Part shown: positions 8,277-17,982 of the stretch, piece after piece
How positions within the stretch are numbered: the first letter of the stretch is position 1
Layout: the number at the start of each line of letters is the position of its first letter
Source of the DNA: an uncultured Draconibacterium sp.
Lineage (GTDB): Bacteria; Bacteroidota; Bacteroidia; Bacteroidales; Prolixibacteraceae
Length of the DNA stretch: 64,000 nucleotides
Direction: 5' to 3'
Assembly (NCBI RefSeq): GCF_963674925.1
Contig: NZ_OY771649.1
Coordinates: forward strand, 496,001-560,000
The notes under the pieces: model-generated
The model's input: the letters and a program-made list of their open reading frames with translations, nothing else
What the model was told of the DNA's origin: nothing
The model's database searches: none
Translations under genes and position numbers: made by a program

Positions 8277-11200
8277 TTATAGTTTTAGCAGGCATATTTG
8301 TGCCGTTCGCAGGTTTGTTTTTATTTTTATGAAATACACACCTGTTGAGAGAAATGAAATATCAAAATAGGAGGTAGTTGCCGCCTGCTTATTTATCAGC
8401 ATTTCCCCTGTGGCCGCGAATACTATTAACTCATCAATTGTTTCATTTTGATTTAATTGCACTGTAAATCCTGTATTTGCAGGATTTGGATAGATAAGAA
8501 TTCCGTTCTTGGTTTCCTCCTCCGAAACAGCATTGAAATTTTCCACAGTGACGAACATGGTGTCTGTCGAATAACAAGCGCTTTCATTGAAAACTTTTAC
8601 CCAAACCGGATGGATGCCCAGTCCGAGTTCGCTGGCAACAATTGTAAGATCGGCTTCGGTTGTGCCATCGCACCAAATAATTGAACAATCCGAGTTTGGA
8701 ATACTAAGGGATATGGAATCTTCAATTCCCAAAACCTGATCAGGACCAAGATCAACTTCTGCTTTTTCGTAAACAACAACCTGAACTTCAATGTCTCCAA
8801 TACAACCGTTTTCTGTAAGAGTATAAATTAGAGAATACGTTCCCGGCCCTGCAACCAACGGATCAAAATATAGTCCGGACACGCCAGCTCCGGAAAGTGT
8901 TCCGCCTTCAGGAATTGCCTCGATTAAAACAGGTGGCTGATCTTCGCAGAAAGAAAGGTTATCATTCAAAATTTGAGGATGAATCATAGAATCCACAATT
9001 ACCTGGAATTTGGTTTCACCAGTACATTCATTTTCGGTCACTGTGTAAGTTAGAGTATGCATTCCGGGTCCTGCCACAGCCGGATCAAAATAAAGCCCGG
9101 AAACGCCAGCTCCGGAAAGTGTTCCGCCTTCGGGAATTGCTTCAATTAAAACAGGCTGCTGATTTTCGCAGAAAGAAAGGTTATCATTCAAAATTTGAGG
9201 ATGAATTGCAGAATCCACAATTACCTGGATTTCGGTTTCACCTATACATTCTTTTTCTGTTACCGTGTAAGATAGCGTATGCGTTCCGGGTCCGGCAATT
9301 GACGGATCAAAATAAAGCCCTGAAACGCCAGCTCCTGAAAGTGTTCCGCCTTCAGGAATTGCTTGGATTAAAACAGGCGGCTGGTCTTGGCAGAATGAAA
9401 GATTGTCATTCAAAATTTCAGGATGGATCATAGAATCGACGATAACCTGGAATTCGGTTTCACCAGTACATCCATTTTCGCTTATCGTGTAAGTTATATT
9501 ATGTGTTCCGGGGCCGGCAACAGTTGGATCAAAATAAAGGCCTGAAACGCCAGCTCCGGAAAGTGTTCCGCCTTCAGGAACTGCATCAATTAAAACAGGT
9601 GGCTGATCTTCGCAAAACGAAAGGTTATCATTTAAAATTTGAGGATGAATCACAGAATCCACAATTACCTGGAATTCGGTTTCACCTGTGCAGTTGTTTT
9701 CTGTTAACGTGTAAGTTAATGTATGCGTTCCGGGTCCGGCAATTGACGGATCAAAATAAAGTCCTGAAACACCCGTGCCTGAAAGTATTCCGCCTTCTGG
9801 CAATGCTTCAATTAAAACTGGCGGCTGATCTTCGCAAAACGAAAGGTTATCATTTAAAATTTGAGGATGAATCACAGAATCCACAATTACCTGGAATTCG
9901 GTTTCACCTGTGCAGTTGTTTTCTGTTAACGTGTAAGTTAATGTATGCGTTCCGGGTCCGGCAATTGACGGATCAAAATAAAGTCCTGAAACACCCGTGC
10001 CTGAAAGTATTCCGCCTTCTGGCAATGCTTCAATTAAAACTGGCGGCTGGTCTTGGCAGAATGAAAGGTTGTCATTCAAAATTTCAGGATGGATCATAGA
10101 ATCGACGATAACCTGGAATTCGGTTTCACCAGTACATCCATTTTCGCTTATCGTGTAAGTTATAGTATGTGTTCCGGGGCCGGCAATTGACGGATCAAAA
10201 TAAAGCCCTGAAACACCAGCTCCTGAAAGTATTCCGCCTTCAGGAATTACCTCGATTAAAACAGGTTGCTGATCTTCGCAGAAGGAAAGGTTATCATTCA
10301 AAATTTGAGGATGAATTACAGAATCGACGATTACCTGGAATTCAGTTTCACCTGTGCATTCATTTTCAGTCACCGAGTAAGTTAACGTATGCGTTCCGGG
10401 TCCTGCCACAGCCGGATCAAAATAAAGCCCTGAAACGCCAGCTCCTGAAAGTATTCCGCCTTCGGGTATTGCTAGGATTAAACCAGGCTGCTGATCTTGG
10501 CAGAAAGAAAGGTTATCATTTAAAATTTGAGGATGGATCATAGAATCAACAATCACTTGAAATTCGTTTTCACCCGTGCAGTTGCTTTCGTTTACGATGT
10601 AAGTTAGAGTATGCGTTCCGGGTCCTGCAATTGACGGGTCAAAATAAAGCCCTGAAACGCCTGCTCCTGAAAGTATTCCGCCTTCGGGAACAGCCTCGAT
10701 TAAAATAGGCGGCTGGTCTTCGCAAAACGAAAGGTAATCATTCAAAATTTCAGGATGGATCATAGAATCGACGATAACCTGAAATTCGGTTTCACCAGTA
10801 CATCCATTTTCGCTTATCGTGTAAGTTATAGTATGTGTTCCGGGGCCGGCAATTGACGGATCAAAATAAAGACCGGACACGCCAGCTCCGGAAAGTGTTC
10901 CGCCTTCAGGAATTGCCTCGATTAAAACAGGTGGCTGATCTTCGCAGAAATTAATGTTGTCATTTAAAATTTGAGGATGAATTACGGAATCCACAATAAC
11001 CTGGAATTTGGTTTCACCTGTGCAGTTGTTTTCTGTGACTGTGTAAGTTAACGTATGCGTTCCGGTTCCTGCAATTGACGGATCAAAATAAAGCCCTGAA
11101 ACACCAGTCCCGGAAAGTGTTCCGCCTTCTGGTAGTGCTTCAATAAAAACAGGCGGCTGATCTTCGCAAAAAGAAAGATTGTCATTCAAAATTTGGGGAT

Positions 11201-14200
11201 GAATCACAGAATCGACAATGACCTGGAATTCGGTTTCCCCAGTGCATTCGTTTTCTGTTACGGTGTAAGTTAACATATGCGTTCCGGGGCCGGCAATTGA
11301 CGGATCAAAATAAAGACCGGAAACGCCTGCACCGGAAAGTATTCCGCCTTCAGGAATTGCCTCGATTAAAACAGGCGGCTGATCTTCGCAGAAAGAAAGT
11401 TTATCATTCAGAATTTGGGGATGGATCACAGAATCGACAATGACCTGGAATTCGGTTTCACCTGTGCATGCATTTTCAGTCACCGAGTAAGTTAAAGTGT
11501 GTGTGCCCGGTCCTGCCACCGATGGATCAAAATAAAGCCCTGAAACGCCAGCTCCTGAAAGTATTCCGCCTTCGGGTATTGCTAGGATTAAACCAGGTGG
11601 CTGATCTTCGCAGAAAGAAAGTTTATCATTCAGAATTTGGGGATGGATCACAGAATCGACAATGACCTGGAATTCGGTTTCACCTGTGCATGCATTTTCA
11701 GTCACCGAGTAAGTTAAAGTGTGTGTGCCCGGTCCTGCCACCGATGGATCAAAATAAAGCCCTGAAACGCCAGCTCCTGAAAGTATTCCGCCTTCGGGTA
11801 TTGCTAGGATTAAACCAGGTGGCTGATCTTCGCAGAAAGAAAGATTGTCATTCAAAATTTGGGGATGGATCATAGAATCGACAATGACCTGAAATTCGGT
11901 TTCACCTGTGCAGTTGTTTTCTGTTAACGTGTAAGTTAATGTATGCGTTCCGGGTCCGGCAATTGACGGATCAAAATAAAGCCCTGAAACGCCTGCTCCT
12001 GAAAGTACACCGTCTTCGGGAATTGCTTGGATTAAAACAGGCGGCAGATCTTCGCAGAACGAAAGGTTATCATTCAAAATTTGGGGATGGATAATAGAAT
12101 CGACGATGACCTGGAATTCGGTTTCACCAGTACATTCGTTCTCTGTTACCGCGTAAGTTAAAGTATGCGTTCCGGGTCCGGCAACAGTCGGATCAAAATA
12201 AAGCCCGGAAACGCCAGCTCCTGAAAGTACACCGCCTTCGGGAACTGCTTGGATTAAAACAGGCGGCTGATCTTCACAAAACGACAGGTTATCATTCAAA
12301 ATTTGGGGATGGATCATAGAATCGACGATGACCTGGAATTCGGTTTCCCCAGTGCATTCGTTTTCGGTTACTGTGTAAGTTAAAGTATGCGTTCCGGGTC
12401 CGGCAATTGACGGATCAAAATAAAGCCCTGAAACACCTGCGCCGGAAAGTGTTCCGCCTTCTGGTAATGCTTCAATTAAAACAGGCGGCTGGTCTTCGCA
12501 AAAGGAGAGCTCTGAATTAAGAATTTCCGGATGTGGTACGGAATCCACAATTACCTGAAACGTTGTTTCTCCGGTGCATCCATTCACGTCGGTTACTATG
12601 TAACTTAAAGTATACGTTCCCGGTCCGGCAAGGACAGGAGAGAAGTAAAGCCCTGAAACTCCTTCGCCCGAGAGCACGCCTCCTTCAGGAAGTACTTCGA
12701 TGAGGATCGGAGACTCATCCTGACAAAATGTGAGGTCAGTTGTAACTATTGTTGGTTGAGGAGTGCCGTATGTTTCGATGGTCTTCTCGAACGTATTATT
12801 GGCAACGTTAGTGTCAAGCGGACAAGCCAGCAGGAATTCTACTGTGTAGCTCAGTTCATTGCTTAAATCAAGATGACTGTTCATTTCATAACTTACTACT
12901 TCGTTGGTTAACAGAGATGTTGTAAGCACCACTGTATCTTCAATACTTTCGTTCGAAGTGCAAGTCATTTGAAGTGTAATACTGTCGCCGGCCAAAGCTG
13001 CATCAGGTCCAAGATTTTTGATTACAATGGATACCTTTTCGTCGTTGGAAAAAGAGCATGCAGAGAAAGGGTAGTTTAACGCGGTTATTGTAAGGTCCGT
13101 AACACGAGTTTCTTCTTCGCCCGAAACAGAGATGTTATCCAATCCGGCGCCCATTCCCCATTGGTAAAGATCGTCGTAATAAAATCCCAGTTGTGTACCA
13201 TTTTTGCAAATTTCCGGGAGTAATTCAACTGTTTTATGTGCCCAACCAACAGCCTTTTCCAGGTTAATATATTCATGCCACTGCGTTTCTTCCTGGTTTT
13301 TATAAACCACGTGTAATTCATCAATTGCATCATAAATTCCGGTTTTTAATAAATAATCGAATGAAAGTGTGACGTTTGAATAATTGGCTAACAATAAGGG
13401 GGGAGTTGCCGCAATATCGGAAACATGAACCGCTTCTCCTGCTGAATAAGAATCAGCAGCAATAAATTTCGAAGTATTGGTTGAGAAATCGAGGTAGTAA
13501 CAATTCAGCGATTCGCTATCTCCCCATTGCCAGCCTGAAAAGTTGTTTTTTATTTGTACATCATTTGTTTCCGATTCGAAATCAACGATATAGGGCAACG
13601 ATTGGGCGGTTCGTGGGTAAATTATAATTTCATTGGTTCCAAGGCTTTCGGATTCTTCATTGTCGATAAAATAAACCGCTGTTACGTAATACGAATATTC
13701 ATTATCGAATACAATTGATGCATCAGAATATGTGGGAGTGGGACTCTCGCCCAGATAAGAATCATCTCGATAGATTTTGTATTTGTCAGGAACTTCTGAA
13801 ACAGGAGGATCCCAGCTGAGTACGATAGCAGATTCATCGATAGCATAGCTTAAGTTTTGAGGAGGAAATATTCCCGACAATGTTTCAATACCGGTTACTA
13901 CCAAACTAAATGCTTGCGATCCTCCGGAAAGTGTTCCTGAATGTGAAATTCTGATGTTAAACTCATTATCTCCTGGATTTGTAAAATATACCTGTTCTAC
14001 ATTATCAACATGATTTGTACCGTGTGTTGCCGATGCTGCCGGACTTTCAACATTGAGCACCCAGGGCAGAAAAGATTGCCCGGTAGTTGTGTTTTCTACC
14101 GTTAAATTAAGATCGTTTACGAGTTTGCTTGTTCGTTGATTCAGTGCCGGAGAGGAAGCTTGACCGGCCGGATCTGTCCAACAAATTGTGGCTTTTAAAT

Positions 14201-15626
14201 ATGGGGTGTCGCCAGCCGTTTTTACAGGGATTGTTATTTCTTCGCCTTCATTCAAAACTTCCTCATAAATATTTTTGCTCTGATTGTTTGAATTGTCGTA
14301 CATAATATCAGCCGCAGCTTTTATATTTATCAAACCCCAGCCAAAACTGTAATCGGGGCCGGGATTTCCCAGGTCGCCGGCCGAGTGTATTAAAATACTT
14401 TTTAGGGTGGAAGACCTTAATTTTACTCCGGGCCGAAGCAGGTTTTGGAGTTGAAGCAAAAGTGCGCCAGCACCTGTGGCAGCTGCCGTAGACATCGATG
14501 TTCCGGTGTAAGTATCGTAACTTGATATTGTTGAAGAGATGGACGAATAAACATCAACACCATTTGAGACCAGATCCGGTTTTATTCGCCCATCATCAGT
14601 TGGGCCGAAGCCACTAAAATTAGTCATGTTTTGGGTATCATCAACAGCTCCAATTGTAAGTATATTTTTTGCTACTGCTACCGGTGACAAACAGTCGTAG
14701 CCATCATCGCCACCGTCGGGATCGCGTTCATCGTTAACCAGTATCCAGTTTCCGTCCCACACATAATGTGAGACCGTTGTTTCGGGGCCGTCGTTTCTAT
14801 CGTTTCCTGCCGATTTTACTATGAGGTAGTAGGGGGCAAGCTGTGCAATATAATCGAGGTCGGCACTCGCGTCGCTGTAAAAGCCAAACTCATAGTCTTC
14901 GATAGCTGAAATATTGGGATCTCCGTACCAGTACCAGTTTTCGTTTTGTGCATTATAATACCAACCGCATAATGGTCCGTACGAATGATTTGAAATCTTT
15001 ATTCCATCAGCAGCAGCGCTCGCCATTTCGGCAATATCATTATTTAAATCCCATCCTTTTATAAGGGCTTGTCCGGCCATCCCTTTGGCTTCTGGTTTAT
15101 TACCCATGGCGATCATTGTACCGGAAATATGTGTTGAGTGGTCGGATAGGGGCACATCTAAATCGCGCATTGTAATTCGCGAACCATTGGGGCTTTGAAA
15201 CTCCTGATGCGTAGCCAAAACCGCTCCTCCGTCCCACAGGTTTATTTCAACTCCTTCGCCGGTAAGTTCAGGGTATTCGTTGCTTGCCGACCAAACCTGG
15301 TCGACGGCAAGAGTTGTGGCAACACTTAAATTGTTGGTGGCATAATAAAGCGGTTTGTTGTTGCGTCCAAGGCGCTGAAGGCTAACTACACGACCATTTT
15401 CGTCAATATAAAATACAGGTAAATTTAAAATGGTTGCTACCGAATCAGCAATGCGTTTTTGTTCCGTCCATCCGGCATTTCTTTGTCGGGCAAACTGATT
15501 TAATGCCGGTTTGTTTAATTCTTCTAGCCTGCTTTGTTGTGCGGATAAAATGTGTGGCGTACCAAAGAAAATGATAAAAAGTATACATCCTTTTAAAATA
15601 GTAGCTGTGGTACGTCGTGTAAACAT
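8277..15626 (-). CDS. Giant secreted S8 (subtilisin-like) serine protease with 18 tandem repeats and T9SS type A sorting domain
   Basis: A 2449-residue secreted protein. The signal peptide ends near 'HILSAQ' (residue 30). The subtilase domain spans ~110-460 with Asp132 ('NLWDGG'), His163 ('DHSTHISGTM'), oxyanion Asn275 ('KSAGND') and Ser377 ('GTSMSTAAATGAG'), so it should be active. A P-domain-like beta region follows (~460-590), then a fibronectin III-like segment (~600-680) and a jelly-roll-like segment. Eighteen 74-residue repeats cover ~962-2293. The last ~80 residues ('ILIYPNPANTGF...', ending 'ICLLKL') form a type A sorting signal for T9SS export and cell-surface attachment. Each repeat carries two cysteines ('LSFCEDQPP' and 'ECTGETEF'), which suggests one disulfide per domain. 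Confidence 0.93.
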   Translation of the reverse strand: MFTRRTTATILKGCILFIIFFGTPHILSAQQSRLEELNKPALNQFARQRNAGWTEQKRIADSVATILNLPVFYIDENGRVVSLQRLGRNNKPLYYATNNLSVATTLAVDQVWSASNEYPELTGEGVEINLWDGGAVLATHQEFQSPNGSRITMRDLDVPLSDHSTHISGTMIAMGNKPEAKGMAGQALIKGWDLNNDIAEMASAAADGIKISNHSYGPLCGWYYNAQNENWYWYGDPNISAIEDYEFGFYSDASADLDYIAQLAPYYLIVKSAGNDRNDGPETTVSHYVWDGNWILVNDERDPDGGDDGYDCLSPVAVAKNILTIGAVDDTQNMTNFSGFGPTDDGRIKPDLVSNGVDVYSSISSTISSYDTYTGTSMSTAAATGAGALLLQLQNLLRPGVKLRSSTLKSILIHSAGDLGNPGPDYSFGWGLINIKAAADIMYDNSNNQSKNIYEEVLNEGEEITIPVKTAGDTPYLKATICWTDPAGQASSPALNQRTSKLVNDLNLTVENTTTGQSFLPWVLNVESPAASATHGTNHVDNVEQVYFTNPGDNEFNIRISHSGTLSGGSQAFSLVVTGIETLSGIFPPQNLSYAIDESAIVLSWDPPVSEVPDKYKIYRDDSYLGESPTPTYSDASIVFDNEYSYYVTAVYFIDNEESESLGTNEIIIYPRTAQSLPYIVDFESETNDVQIKNNFSGWQWGDSESLNCYYLDFSTNTSKFIAADSYSAGEAVHVSDIAATPPLLLANYSNVTLSFDYLLKTGIYDAIDELHVVYKNQEETQWHEYINLEKAVGWAHKTVELLPEICKNGTQLGFYYDDLYQWGMGAGLDNISVSGEEETRVTDLTITALNYPFSACSFSNDEKVSIVIKNLGPDAALAGDSITLQMTCTSNESIEDTVVLTTSLLTNEVVSYEMNSHLDLSNELSYTVEFLLACPLDTNVANNTFEKTIETYGTPQPTIVTTDLTFCQDESPILIEVLPEGGVLSGEGVSGLYFSPVLAGPGTYTLSYIVTDVNGCTGETTFQVIVDSVPHPEILNSELSFCEDQPPVLIEALPEGGTLSGAGVSGLYFDPSIAGPGTHTLTYTVTENECTGETEFQVIVDSMIHPQILNDNLSFCEDQPPVLIQAVPEGGVLSGAGVSGLYFDPTVAGPGTHTLTYAVTENECTGETEFQVIVDSIIHPQILNDNLSFCEDLPPVLIQAIPEDGVLSGAGVSGLYFDPSIAGPGTHTLTYTLTENNCTGETEFQVIVDSMIHPQILNDNLSFCEDQPPGLILAIPEGGILSGAGVSGLYFDPSVAGPGTHTLTYSVTENACTGETEFQVIVDSVIHPQILNDKLSFCEDQPPGLILAIPEGGILSGAGVSGLYFDPSVAGPGTHTLTYSVTENACTGETEFQVIVDSVIHPQILNDKLSFCEDQPPVLIEAIPEGGILSGAGVSGLYFDPSIAGPGTHMLTYTVTENECTGETEFQVIVDSVIHPQILNDNLSFCEDQPPVFIEALPEGGTLSGTGVSGLYFDPSIAGTGTHTLTYTVTENNCTGETKFQVIVDSVIHPQILNDNINFCEDQPPVLIEAIPEGGTLSGAGVSGLYFDPSIAGPGTHTITYTISENGCTGETEFQVIVDSMIHPEILNDYLSFCEDQPPILIEAVPEGGILSGAGVSGLYFDPSIAGPGTHTLTYIVNESNCTGENEFQVIVDSMIHPQILNDNLSFCQDQQPGLILAIPEGGILSGAGVSGLYFDPAVAGPGTHTLTYSVTENECTGETEFQVIVDSVIHPQILNDNLSFCEDQQPVLIEVIPEGGILSGAGVSGLYFDPSIAGPGTHTITYTISENGCTGETEFQVIVDSMIHPEILNDNLSFCQDQPPVLIEALPEGGILSGTGVSGLYFDPSIAGPGTHTLTYTLTENNCTGETEFQVIVDSVIHPQILNDNLSFCEDQPPVLIEALPEGGILSGTGVSGLYFDPSIAGPGTHTLTYTLTENNCTGETEFQVIVDSVIHPQILNDNLSFCEDQPPVLIDAVPEGGTLSGAGVSGLYFDPTVAGPGTHNITYTISENGCTGETEFQVIVDSMIHPEILNDNLSFCQDQPPVLIQAIPEGGTLSGAGVSGLYFDPSIAGPGTHTLSYTVTEKECIGETEIQVIVDSAIHPQILNDNLSFCENQQPVLIEAIPEGGTLSGAGVSGLYFDPAVAGPGMHTLTYTVTENECTGETKFQVIVDSMIHPQILNDNLSFCEDQPPVLIEAIPEGGTLSGAGVSGLYFDPLVAGPGTYSLIYTLTENGCIGDIEVQVVVYEKAEVDLGPDQVLGIEDSISLSIPNSDCSIIWCDGTTEADLTIVASELGLGIHPVWVKVFNESACYSTDTMFVTVENFNAVSEEETKNGILIYPNPANTGFTVQLNQNETIDELIVFAATGEMLINKQAATTSYFDISFLSTGVYFIKIKTNLRTAQICLLKL
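9611..10045 (-). repeat. Second pair of near-identical 222-bp units
   Basis: The stretch from 9611 repeats from 9833 with no difference that I can see until about 10045, where the second copy changes to 'ggctggtcttgg'. It is an independent recent duplication within the same array, encoding units with 'LSGTGVSGLYFDP'. Confidence 0.8.
11389..11832 (-). repeat. Two identical adjacent 222-bp units (recent duplication)
   Basis: Units 11389-11610 and 11611-11832 read identically base for base by eye, including synonymous positions that differ in all neighbouring units. They encode the two protein repeats with 'PPGLILAIPEGG'. This indicates a very recent tandem duplication or gene conversion. Confidence 0.85.
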
Positions 15627-15643
15627 ATTGCCGGATTTTAAAG

Positions 15644-15672
15644 AACCATCTGCCAGAGAACGGCAGATGGTT
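15644..15672 (-). promoter_or_regulatory. 11-bp hairpin in the leader of the giant protease gene
   Basis: AACCATCTGCC (15644-15654) and GGCAGATGGTT (15662-15672) form a perfect 11-bp stem with a 7-base loop. It lies between the stop of the upstream lipoprotein gene (15735) and the protease start codon (15626), ending 18 bases before the ATG. On the transcribed strand it is followed by CTTTAAAAT, which is too weak a T-run for a convincing terminator, so attenuation, RNA processing or translational control are all possible. Confidence 0.5.
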
Positions 15673-15734
15673 AATCTTCAGATTACTACACGGAAAAAAT
15701 TTGATAAACCCACAATTGCCTGGTGATTATATAT

Positions 15735-16919
15735 TTAAGGTTGATAATTTGGTAAGAAAATAATGTTTGAATCACCATGGATATAGTCCAAAACTTGTAC
15801 GGCATCATCAACGGCTATGGCGAAACCCTGTACTTTGTCGTGACTAAACTGATTCCAACGATAAGTAAATTGTGGCTGGGCACCGATTCCCTTAAATTCA
15901 ACCATACCTTCAAAAATGTCATAAATTGAGAATACCGGACCCTCTGAAACGCCTTCTTCATCTAAAGGATAATAATCATTATCCCAAACCAGAAACTGGA
16001 TATATCGGTCTTGATAAATTTCACGGTTGTACTGAAACTGTGCATCACCGAGTTTTGGTTCAGAGAAATTAAAGTAATAATTGTTATCGTGGTTAAAATC
16101 GTAGTCATATTCATTTTCAATTGGATTTAGTCCACAACAATCAAGGAAACCGTTGATATAAACTACTTCGTCAATATCAACAGTACCGGTTTTGTCTGAC
16201 CCGGCTGAAAAACATCCTGCTGCAAGCAATAACGGATCGATTTGATAAGCGGATAAGAAGGCCATCTGGTTACTGATCTCTTCAGTATTTTCATACATAT
16301 ACTTCATTAAGTATTGGTACATGGCCATATTTTCACGGGGAGAATCGATGGTTTTGGTAAGAACAAGCGAGTCGGTTACAACCAAATCATAATTCCAAAT
16401 GGATAACCGGCCGCAGAAATCCAGCGTAAAATCATCGCCTGCTTCAATAACTTTCATAGCTTCTTCGAAAGCCTGATCTAAAACCGATTGAGGCGAACGT
16501 ACAATGTTTAATCGACCAAAGTCCACTTCAATTGGGTTTGCCGATTCCGGAACTTCGCCATATTGGTCAAGCTCAATAACAGTTCCGGTAATCGCATCAA
16601 TTGGTTGAACAAAGTGTTCATCATCTTCAATTATACCATCCATGTCGACATCAACAGTTGTCATTACAGGAACACCATTAACGTCCCTAAGTAAGACATA
16701 TAAATCGCCATAGTCTCCTCCACGGGTAGTTCCTGATTCATCATTTCCTTTAATGTGATTGTTTGAATCAGTATTTCCACCCGCCCATTCCGGCCGGTCA
16801 GAATCATCATCAACGTTTGGGAAAACATCGCCTTTCTGGCAGTTACTTAAAAGAATAGTTAAGCAGCTCATCAAGAGCAAAAAAAACACATAGCGTGCAT
16901 AACGGATAATTGTTTTCAT
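15735..16919 (-). CDS. Lipoprotein of unknown function
   Basis: I do not recognise the family. The N-terminus is a lipoprotein signal with lipobox LLSNC (Cys27), followed by an acidic low-complexity linker ('DVFPNVDDDSDRPEW'). The mature protein (~370 residues) contains a motif resembling a calcium-binding loop ('VDVDMDGIIEDDEHF'), several cysteines (e.g. 'FLDCCGLNP') and an aromatic/Asp/Asn-rich C-terminal region. It is co-directional with the giant protease and 108 bases upstream, so the two may be co-transcribed. A role in anchoring or assisting the surface protease is possible but is only a guess from position. Confidence 0.7.
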   Translation of the reverse strand: MKTIIRYARYVFFLLLMSCLTILLSNCQKGDVFPNVDDDSDRPEWAGGNTDSNNHIKGNDESGTTRGGDYGDLYVLLRDVNGVPVMTTVDVDMDGIIEDDEHFVQPIDAITGTVIELDQYGEVPESANPIEVDFGRLNIVRSPQSVLDQAFEEAMKVIEAGDDFTLDFCGRLSIWNYDLVVTDSLVLTKTIDSPRENMAMYQYLMKYMYENTEEISNQMAFLSAYQIDPLLLAAGCFSAGSDKTGTVDIDEVVYINGFLDCCGLNPIENEYDYDFNHDNNYYFNFSEPKLGDAQFQYNREIYQDRYIQFLVWDNDYYPLDEEGVSEGPVFSIYDIFEGMVEFKGIGAQPQFTYRWNQFSHDKVQGFAIAVDDAVQVLDYIHGDSNIIFLPNYQP

Positions 16920-17203
16920 GGTTAAGTAATTTTTGATTAATAAATAACAAACCCTGGTTTTAATACGGTCGCTATTAAATGGAATATCAATTTATAAAAA
17001 TAGGAGAGGCAAGACAATCCTGATATTGTTGGTTTTATACTGTTCTTTTGGCCAGACTTACATCAACAATTTCGTAGGAGGAGGTAAACATTAATGAATC
17101 AATTCTAAACAATAATACGGTTTGGAGTAAACACCTCTCTATAATTTTTTGTAACTTGTATGATACTTGATTGTTTTATTTTCCATCATTTTTTAATGAT
17201 ACC

Positions 17204-17875
17204 ATGAAAATATTAATTGCCTACGATCAAAAGTTGGTTGCTGAATGCCTTAAAATTTATTTGGCACAACATGAGCATTCTGAAATAATAGGAATGGTAA
17301 ATAATGGTGAAAACTCTTTAGAAGCAATTGCTGATTTACGTCCGGATATTGTAATCTTTGAGTTTAAGCTATGGTCTATAAAATATATAGACTATATGTC
17401 GAATCTGAACCTGAATTTTCCACATTTAAAAATACTGGTGATCTCTGAATTAATATCGCAGGAACTGATGGTGAAGATTATGCCCTTTATTAACGGCTAT
17501 ATTGTGAAAAGCTGTTCGGCAGAGAAAATTTTTATTGCAATTCAGGAGATTAAAAGTTCAGGAAAATATTTATGTCCAAAGGCGTTGGATAAATTTTTTA
17601 GTTGTTCAAAAAGCGAGCAGAACAATTCCAGTTTAACCCGCAGGGAGAAACAGATTTTGGGTTCCTGGATTACCGAAGAAACGCACAATGCAGTAGCAAC
17701 TTCACTAAATATTAGTGAGTCGACTGTACGTACACATTTAAAAAATATTCGAGAGAAACTGGGCAGTATTAATCATTTACAAATGATGATTTATGCCTGT
17801 CAGCACAATTTAATTAGTGATAAACATAAACCAATCTGTCCGAATTGTCGGTTTTCGGTAAGCGCTGCCTACTAA
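17204..17875 (+). CDS. LuxR/NarL-type response regulator with degenerate receiver (Glu at phosphoacceptor site)
   Basis: A two-domain regulator with a receiver (~1-120) and LuxR-type helix-turn-helix (~145-205: 'LTRREKQILGSWI', 'NISESTVRTHLKNIREKLG'). I chose ATG 17204 ('MKILIAYDQK') because receivers begin there; an ATG at 17171 would add an 11-residue non-conserved extension. The residue aligned with the phosphorylated Asp is Glu53 ('DIVIFEFKLW' against the usual DVVLLDLxMP), and the acidic pocket keeps only Asp8, while the conserved Lys of 'YIVKSC' is present. Glu may mimic constant phosphorylation. No histidine kinase is adjacent. An unusual tail carries a CxxC ('PICPNC'). Target genes are unknown. 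Confidence 0.85.
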   Translation: MKILIAYDQKLVAECLKIYLAQHEHSEIIGMVNNGENSLEAIADLRPDIVIFEFKLWSIKYIDYMSNLNLNFPHLKILVISELISQELMVKIMPFINGYIVKSCSAEKIFIAIQEIKSSGKYLCPKALDKFFSCSKSEQNNSSLTRREKQILGSWITEETHNAVATSLNISESTVRTHLKNIREKLGSINHLQMMIYACQHNLISDKHKPICPNCRFSVSAAY

Positions 17876-17921
17876 CTGAAAGAATTGATTTGACTTACTT
17901 CTGAGAAAGTATTACAAAATA

Positions 17922-17949
17922 AAAAGGGTTTCCATTTGGAAACCCTTTT
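17922..17949 (-). terminator. Bidirectional rho-independent terminator between the LuxR gene and rplI
   Basis: AAAAGGGTTTCC (17922-17933) pairs perfectly with GGAAACCCTTTT (17938-17949) across a 4-base loop. A-rich flank on one side and T-rich flank on the other allow it to work for both converging transcripts. Confidence 0.85.
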
Positions 17950-17982
17950 ACCGTTTTTAGTATTGTGTATGCAAAAATATGC

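Larger units (their letters stand above)
8745..12740 (-). repeat. Tandem array of 18 x 222-bp coding repeats
   Basis: The period was measured directly: equivalent points fall at 8881 and 9103, at 9611 and 9833, and at 11389 and 11611, always 222 bases apart. Each unit encodes 74 residues following the pattern FCxDQPPxLI...PEGGxLSGxGVSGLYFDP...AGPGTHTLTYT...CTGETEFQVIVDS. The first unit ('LTFCQDESPIL') and the last ('CIGDIEVQVVVY') are the most divergent, as expected when internal units amplify by unequal crossing over. By sequence type this is an Ig/PKD-like adhesin repeat of the kind found in Bacteroidota secreted proteins. Outer limits are approximate. Confidence 0.9.

Noticed and set aside
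9119..12500. Several long open frames on the plus strand (e.g. 9503-10099) across the protease repeats
   Set aside because: They recur with the same 222-base period and are the antisense shadow of the repeat codons; Arg/Lys/Leu/Gln-rich composition, no independent features.
8745..12740. Regular repeats considered as a CRISPR array
   Set aside because: The unit is 222 bases, fully coding and preserves frame; there are no short palindromic repeats with unique spacers.
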